Part shown: positions 8,987 through 13,280 of the stretch, in pieces | Layout: every line of letters begins with the position of its first letter | Position numbering within the stretch: the stretch's first letter is position 1 | Assembly: GCA_019693395.1 (NCBI GenBank) | Contig: JAAMXP010004975.1 | Span: 1-13,280, forward strand | Length of the DNA stretch: 13,280 bases | Direction of reading: 5' to 3' | Origin: Ettlia oleoabundans | Taxonomy: Eukaryota > Chlorophyta > Chlorophyceae > Chlamydomonadales | Made by a program: the position numbers and the translations under genes | Notes under the pieces: generated by a model | Seen by the model: the letters and a program-made list of their open reading frames with translations, nothing else | Databases searched by the model: none | What the model was told of the DNA's origin: nothing

Positions 8987-11900
8987 CTAAGCTTCACGGC
9001 TGCACGCCTCGCTGCAGAAGCGCACGGCTTTACAGCCGCTGCACTTACGGCTCTTCAGCTGCGCCTCGCTGGAACCCGCCAGGTTGGTGCAGCCCAGATT
9101 GGCGCAGCGCCTCAGGCCCAGCGCTCTGGCCTGCCTCAGCGCCAGCTGCTGCCTGTCTATCGCCGCCAACTGGCGCTGCACCTCCGCCTGCGCGTCTGCT
9201 GCCCTAGCGTTGATGATTGCGACGGCCTGACTGGCATCATCTGCAAATGTCAAAGTCCCTGCATCAAGCTGTCCGTCGAGGTGATCACACTGTGTGGCAT
9301 GGCTTTCGACCGCGATGGGCAGCCGCGCATGGCTGTTTGAAGATCTTGCGGCAAAGGACTGCCAATTCAACAGCTGGTAAAGCCAGAACATCAGACTGTG
9401 ATGAGCGACATTGGCCTGCAACGCATGGCTTGCAGGCAAAGTTTGTCAATAGCACCCCAACTGCACGCCACTGAGGTTACGCTGGTTCTTTCTATGCACC
9501 CTAAGTCACGTACTGCTGTCAACGGCAGGACATGGAGGCATGAAACGCAGAAATGCTTGCATTGCAACCTTTGACCCGCATCAATACGAGGGGGCGGAAG
9601 GCCAGCCCACCTGGCCCTCCTCTCCTTCACCGCTGGTACTGCAGACATCCACCAACACTGTGTCTGCTACTCCTAGAGCCTGAACCAGCCGGCTGTCAGC
9701 GGCCAGGGTTGGCAGGAGCCGGTGGCAGGCAAGGAACGTCGTTGGCAAGGGTCTCAACATGTTGCACATCTGCTCAAGATCGTCTGGCCCACGGTCCGGC
9801 CTGCTTGTCAGTTCCTGCATTGTCACCATTACAACGAGGGGCACAGTGAAGCGCACAAACGGGCATGATGGCCAGCAAGCAAGGGCAGCCCCTTTGGGCT
9901 GGTGCTTTGTTGGCTTTTTCAACTCACACTCAAACACGCATGCTATCCTACTTCATCTCCCTTTCTTGTTGGTTAGACAAACGAGCAGTATGCAGTGCAA
10001 AGGATACTGCGGGGCGCCTAGTCACCCAAGTTGCCCGTCTGCTTGCCGGTTTGCCTGCCAGTTCTGGTCGTCCCCTACCGTTGCAACTGACGTTGAGTTG
10101 TGCAACACCTTGGCAGCTGGCGACCCACCCACAACAACAACTCGAGTGCAGACCGGTGCACCAGCTTGTTAATGTGTCAAAGAAAGTCGCGCAGCTAAGC
10201 CAGCCCAGCCCAGCCAGACAGCCAGACAGCCACAGTCAGCCAGAAGTGACGCTGGGTGGCGGTACAGTCGCCAGCAGGTTGCTCAAGCTTAGCGGTTGGT
10301 GCATGTTGCCCACCAGCAGCTGCGCGCAGAGGGATGCAAACAACTGCGCCCCGCCTGCTGCCAGAAAAACGTCAGTTGGGTATACACCATAGAAAATCTC
10401 ATGGAGCGCCTGGAGCTGGTGTACCAGGATGCTGATTCGATCGGAAAGCGGGAAAGTTGGCGGCGGAAGCGCTTCCAGGGCATGGCAGGTGCACAGAATG
10501 GTGCAGTCGAGGTGCCTGCGGCAGGGAGGGAGGGAGGGAGGGTGGCGGGCAGGTGTAGGGTGCACGGGAGCTTGTAGCTGGGTGGGTGAGTGGCAAAGGG
10601 AGCACGGGGAAGGAGCGCTTCCCCGCGTGCGCGCGCGCGCATGTGTGTGTGTGTGTGAGAGGGCCTGCTTGACCAGCAAAACAGCCCAGGGCGGGATGCA
10701 GACACAACATGCAAGCTGCAACACATTACTACTGCCCAACGGGTGTAGACGATGTCAGCAAAGCACGAAGCAAAGCAGTGCCATGTTTTCTTATAAGTTC
10801 TGCTCATGCCCAGGTGCGCACCTAATAGCCGCCTCCTCATCAATATCACCCTCCGTCATCAGATGTTTGAATTTCTTGACGGCCACTTTGCACGCTTCCC
10901 AGACGTAGGGCTGGTTAATGCCCTGGTAGCCCGTCAGCAATCCAGGTGCATCCACCTGTCTGCTGGCCAGCATACCAAGCTTGACTGTGGTGCAAAAAGT
11001 GGCAAGCAGGGCATTAGCCGCGGCCACACAATCAGCCTCAGTGCCGTACCACGAGGTAAAAGGTTCCACATGTCCAAGGTAGGACCACAGGAAAGTGCCC
11101 AGCTCCATGCATGTGTCAACACACAGACGCGCTGCGCTGATTGGATACAATCATTGGCCATGCCTTCGGACCGCTACTGCAGCTGTCGCTGTCGGACTCG
11201 CTGCGGCAGCTGCCACTGGCGTCTGCCTGACTGGCGGTCCCGCTGCTGCTGCCTGCCCTGCACACTTCACAGCCATGGTTTGCGGCCTCCGGCAGCGCCG
11301 TTAACAGCGGCAGCAGCCTGTAGCATGCTTGGATGATGTCTGCCACTGCGCGGTAGAAGCTTGCCTGCTGCACATGGTGCTTCAGATCCAGGGCTTGCAA
11401 TCCAACCAGGCAGGGCATCCAAGTCTCCAGCACATTGGCGACAAGCTGGGGCTGTGCCATACAGCCACGCTTCAAGTCCCTGCCTGAAGCATCAGCTGCT
11501 GCGGCTGTTGCTGGCATTGTATCTACTACGTGCGGCGCAGCCATTCGGGTACTGTCCGATGACTGCGGGGCAGCCGCCGCCTCGGCTGCAAACACTGACA
11601 CCAACCGGTATAACAGCGGCAGACCTTGTGCCAGCTGCCGCGCCGCCTCGAGAGCTGCCAGGCTTTCGCTGTCATCAAAAGATGGAGGCGGGATGTCACG
11701 GTCTGTGTCGATCCCTGGACGCAGTCTTGGGCTGCTGCCAGGAGGCAGACGTGCCATATGCAGCGCCACACGCAGCAGCAGCCCAGTCAGCACAGCAGCC
11801 TCCATCACAACTGAGGGAATGCCACATTGATGGTCGGTTGCTACAAGGCTTCTGCCGCTGTCAGTTGCTGCAGGTGCCACGGGAGACTCCTCTGCCTCTG

Positions 11901-13167
11901 CCTGTGCTGGTGCTGGTCTGGTGATGCTGCCACCGCCGCTGGCAGCTGCGTGGGTCTGTGCCTGTGCTGGTGCTGCCGGGGTGCTGCTGTCAGAGCCCGT
12001 GGCAGCGGCACGCCGCCCTTCTTCCTCCAGGTCTGCCAACAGATGCTGCAGCAGCGGCATGGTGGTGCGCAGAAGGCTGCTTCTGCTGCTGCCAGCCTCC
12101 AGCTGTTTCACTGTGGGCCTAAGGCAGGGAGCTGTGAGCACGCACAGCAATTCCCTCAACAGGCAGCTGCCCACAAAAGCGCTGTTGCCGCTCGCCACAT
12201 CAGCAGCCAGCCTGGTCAGCAGGCCCGCCAGCATAACCACGAGAGCAGACGAGGTGTCGGGCGCACCCAGCAAGGCCTGCTGTGTGGCTGCGGAGACGGC
12301 CTCAACGTGGCATATGCACAGCCTTGGCAGAGCCGCCACATAGAACACTGGCAAGTGTTCCGACTCTGCATGCACGGCAGGGCAGGCGGCGTCTCAGCCA
12401 GGCCAACAGTTGTTCGGACTTTGAATGGAAGGTGGTAAAACAACAACATCACTTCTGGTGGGAGAACGGCAGGTGATAAAGGCAGATGTATGCAGGGATA
12501 ATAGAATCTGGCAAGCATTTCAGCAGGCTGATTGAGATTGGAGGCATAGCCTACAGCCAATGGCATTGCAAACTATGCAACTGGTTGGTGCTGCCATGCA
12601 TGCGCTGCTGGCGTCATACTTGTGGCGGGGTGATGCAGCCACATTCCGTGGCGTGCAGTGCGGTGGATCCAGTCCATGAGGGCTTGGGGGCGCAACGTCC
12701 GATGCTGGGCGAGCTGCCGCACGCGGGGGGAGGGTCGGCAGGCGGGCAGCATGTGTCCCTCGTTCATGACGGCCAGCCAATCCCAGAGCTTGAACAGTGC
12801 TTTGCCCGAGTAGTCCAAGCCTCTGGCGATCATTCTGCCAAGGTCTTCGGAGTTGCCGACGCCAGACAGCCGTGCATGCGCTGCAGCCTGCGTGGCCAGG
12901 AAGTCCAGGGCCGCGGGTACCACCTGCAGGGGGGCTGCTGCCGCAGCCACCACCCGCAGCTGATCTGCCTCCGACAGCCCCACCCCGTGCTTGCTGAAGC
13001 TGGAAATGATGGATGAGGCAGCCTTGTTGGCGCCGTTGAGCGTTTCATTCATTGTGATTGCTAAGTGCAGCTTGGCTGGCACGTCGCCGTGCCGACTACC
13101 TGCTGCCTGCGCTTGCTGCACCAGCGCCGGCATGCGCGCAATGGCACCCATCAGGCTGACCAGCGCT
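8987..13167 (-). CDS. large MYND-family protein, 5' end outside window, finger truncated by TAG (copy 3)
   Basis: I model six exons: 13167-12620, 12365-11271, 11131-10822, 10515-10266, 9814 to about 9653, and 9415-8987. The phases agree at each join and give about 930 residues, with the N-terminus to the right of the window. The body is Ala/Leu-rich and probably helical, with Ser/Ala/Gln linkers (around 11880-12010) and no domain I can name. The exon at 11131-10822 encodes a conserved-looking segment (GTFLWSYLGHVEPFTSWYG). The last exon carries a charged helix (IINARAADAQAEVQRQLA) and then the MYND finger: CANLGC, CSGC and CSEAC, six cysteines spaced as in the family. TAG 8989-8987 replaces the expected Trp. 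After it the frame encodes PQHKVACRLLRQQNV and TAA, so the final H-x3-C pair is cut off. The joins at 12620/12365, 11271/11131 and 9653/9415 are provisional; 10822/10515 and 10266/9814 are better supported. It shares an architecture with the convergent plus-strand gene, but the bodies do not align by eye. Confidence 0.65.
10196..10243. repeat. short CAGCC / CAGACAGC repeats in an intron
   Basis: Tandem CAGCC units run into overlapping CCAGACAG units, within the 451-base intron 10265-9815 of the minus-strand gene. No coding role is apparent. Confidence 0.6.
10524..10542 (+). repeat. (GGGA)n tract next to a 3' splice site; G-quadruplex motif
   Basis: Five GGG runs are separated by single A bases on the plus strand. 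In the minus-strand MYND gene the complement is a (CCCT)n tract that forms the polypyrimidine stretch ending in CCGCAG at the 10515 exon start. The plus strand is therefore the transcription template and matches the classical G3-N1 quadruplex pattern. Confidence 0.85.
10624..10657. repeat. (CG)n-(TG)n alternating purine-pyrimidine tract
   Basis: 34 bases of strict purine-pyrimidine alternation, first mainly CG and then TG, lie in the intron 10821-10516 of the minus-strand MYND gene. Such tracts can adopt left-handed DNA and are prone to length change. Confidence 0.85.
11899..11975. repeat. 17-base direct repeat, 60 bases apart
   Basis: TGCCTGTGCTGGTGCTG occurs at 11899-11915 and again at 11959-11975. 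On the minus strand it encodes the repeated APAQAQ / APAQAE motif in a low-complexity linker. The spacing of 60 bases keeps the reading frame. Confidence 0.8.
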
Positions 13168-13280
13168 CTGCACCCATTAAAGGCGATTGATACACATGCG
13201 TGGGTGCTTTGTGAGTGTTTGAGATGGGTGTTTGGCCATAGATACACTCTGAGTGGGTTTGTGTAGGCGGGGGTAGGGGG

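Noticed and set aside
3769..8989. Reassigned TAA/TAG codons (alternative nuclear code) to explain the stops in the MYND fingers
   Set aside because: The stops replace three different residues (Glu, Gln, Trp), copy 1 also has a frameshift and an indel, and the long coding frames of the window do not use TAA or TAG internally elsewhere.
11827..12438. Plus-strand frames of 140-203 codons rich in Cys
   Set aside because: They lie antisense to the 12365-11271 exon of the minus-strand MYND gene and derive from its GCT/GCA repeats.

Overview
This window looks like nuclear DNA from a GC-rich chlorophyte green alga, probably a chlorophycean. The coding sequence is split by short spliceosomal introns with GTGAGT or GTGCGC-type donors and TGCAG or CGCAG acceptors. 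It is rich in Ala, Ser, Gln and Gly homopolymer runs built on CAG/CTG repeats. A TGTAA motif, the usual chlorophyte poly(A) signal, sits at the 3' end of one gene. Two genes are classically eukaryotic (a DPM2 subunit and an RWD/RBR ubiquitin ligase). No bacterial operon, rRNA, tRNA, CRISPR array or complete mobile element is visible. The organism call rests on these traits only.

Layout. (1) 1-2285, minus strand: the 5' three exons of an RNF14-type E3 ligase with an N-terminal RWD domain and RING1; the IBR and RING2 lie beyond the left edge. (2) 2380-2855, minus strand: a three-exon DPM2 gene for the small membrane subunit of dolichol-phosphate-mannose synthase, directly upstream of the ligase. 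(3) 2856-3395: gene-poor 5' flank. (4) 3396-3860, plus strand: a broken 3' fragment of a MYND zinc-finger gene. (5) About 4230-8188, plus strand: a long seven-exon gene of the same family (about 1,020 residues in my model). Its MYND finger is interrupted by TAA and has lost its first cysteine. (6) About 8360-8935: an AT-richer spacer between convergent 3' ends. (7) 13167-8987, minus strand: a second long gene ending in a MYND finger, open at its 5' end, with TAG where the finger's Trp should be.

The most unusual feature is the set of three MYND modules in 6 kb. Each is damaged inside the finger by a different lesion. Two of them (3.4-3.9 kb and 7.9-8.4 kb) are near-identical duplicates that decayed in different ways. 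The large bodies of the MYND genes stay open over many exons with consistent intron phases, so the proteins may still be made without a complete finger. I see no evidence for a concerted new system. DPM2 acts in the ER glycosylation pathway and the RBR protein in ubiquitin transfer; nothing in the sequence links either to the MYND cluster.

Exon boundaries were worked out by hand from splice motifs, reading frame and phase. Those of the RBR and DPM2 genes are firm. Several in the MYND genes are provisional and are marked so.
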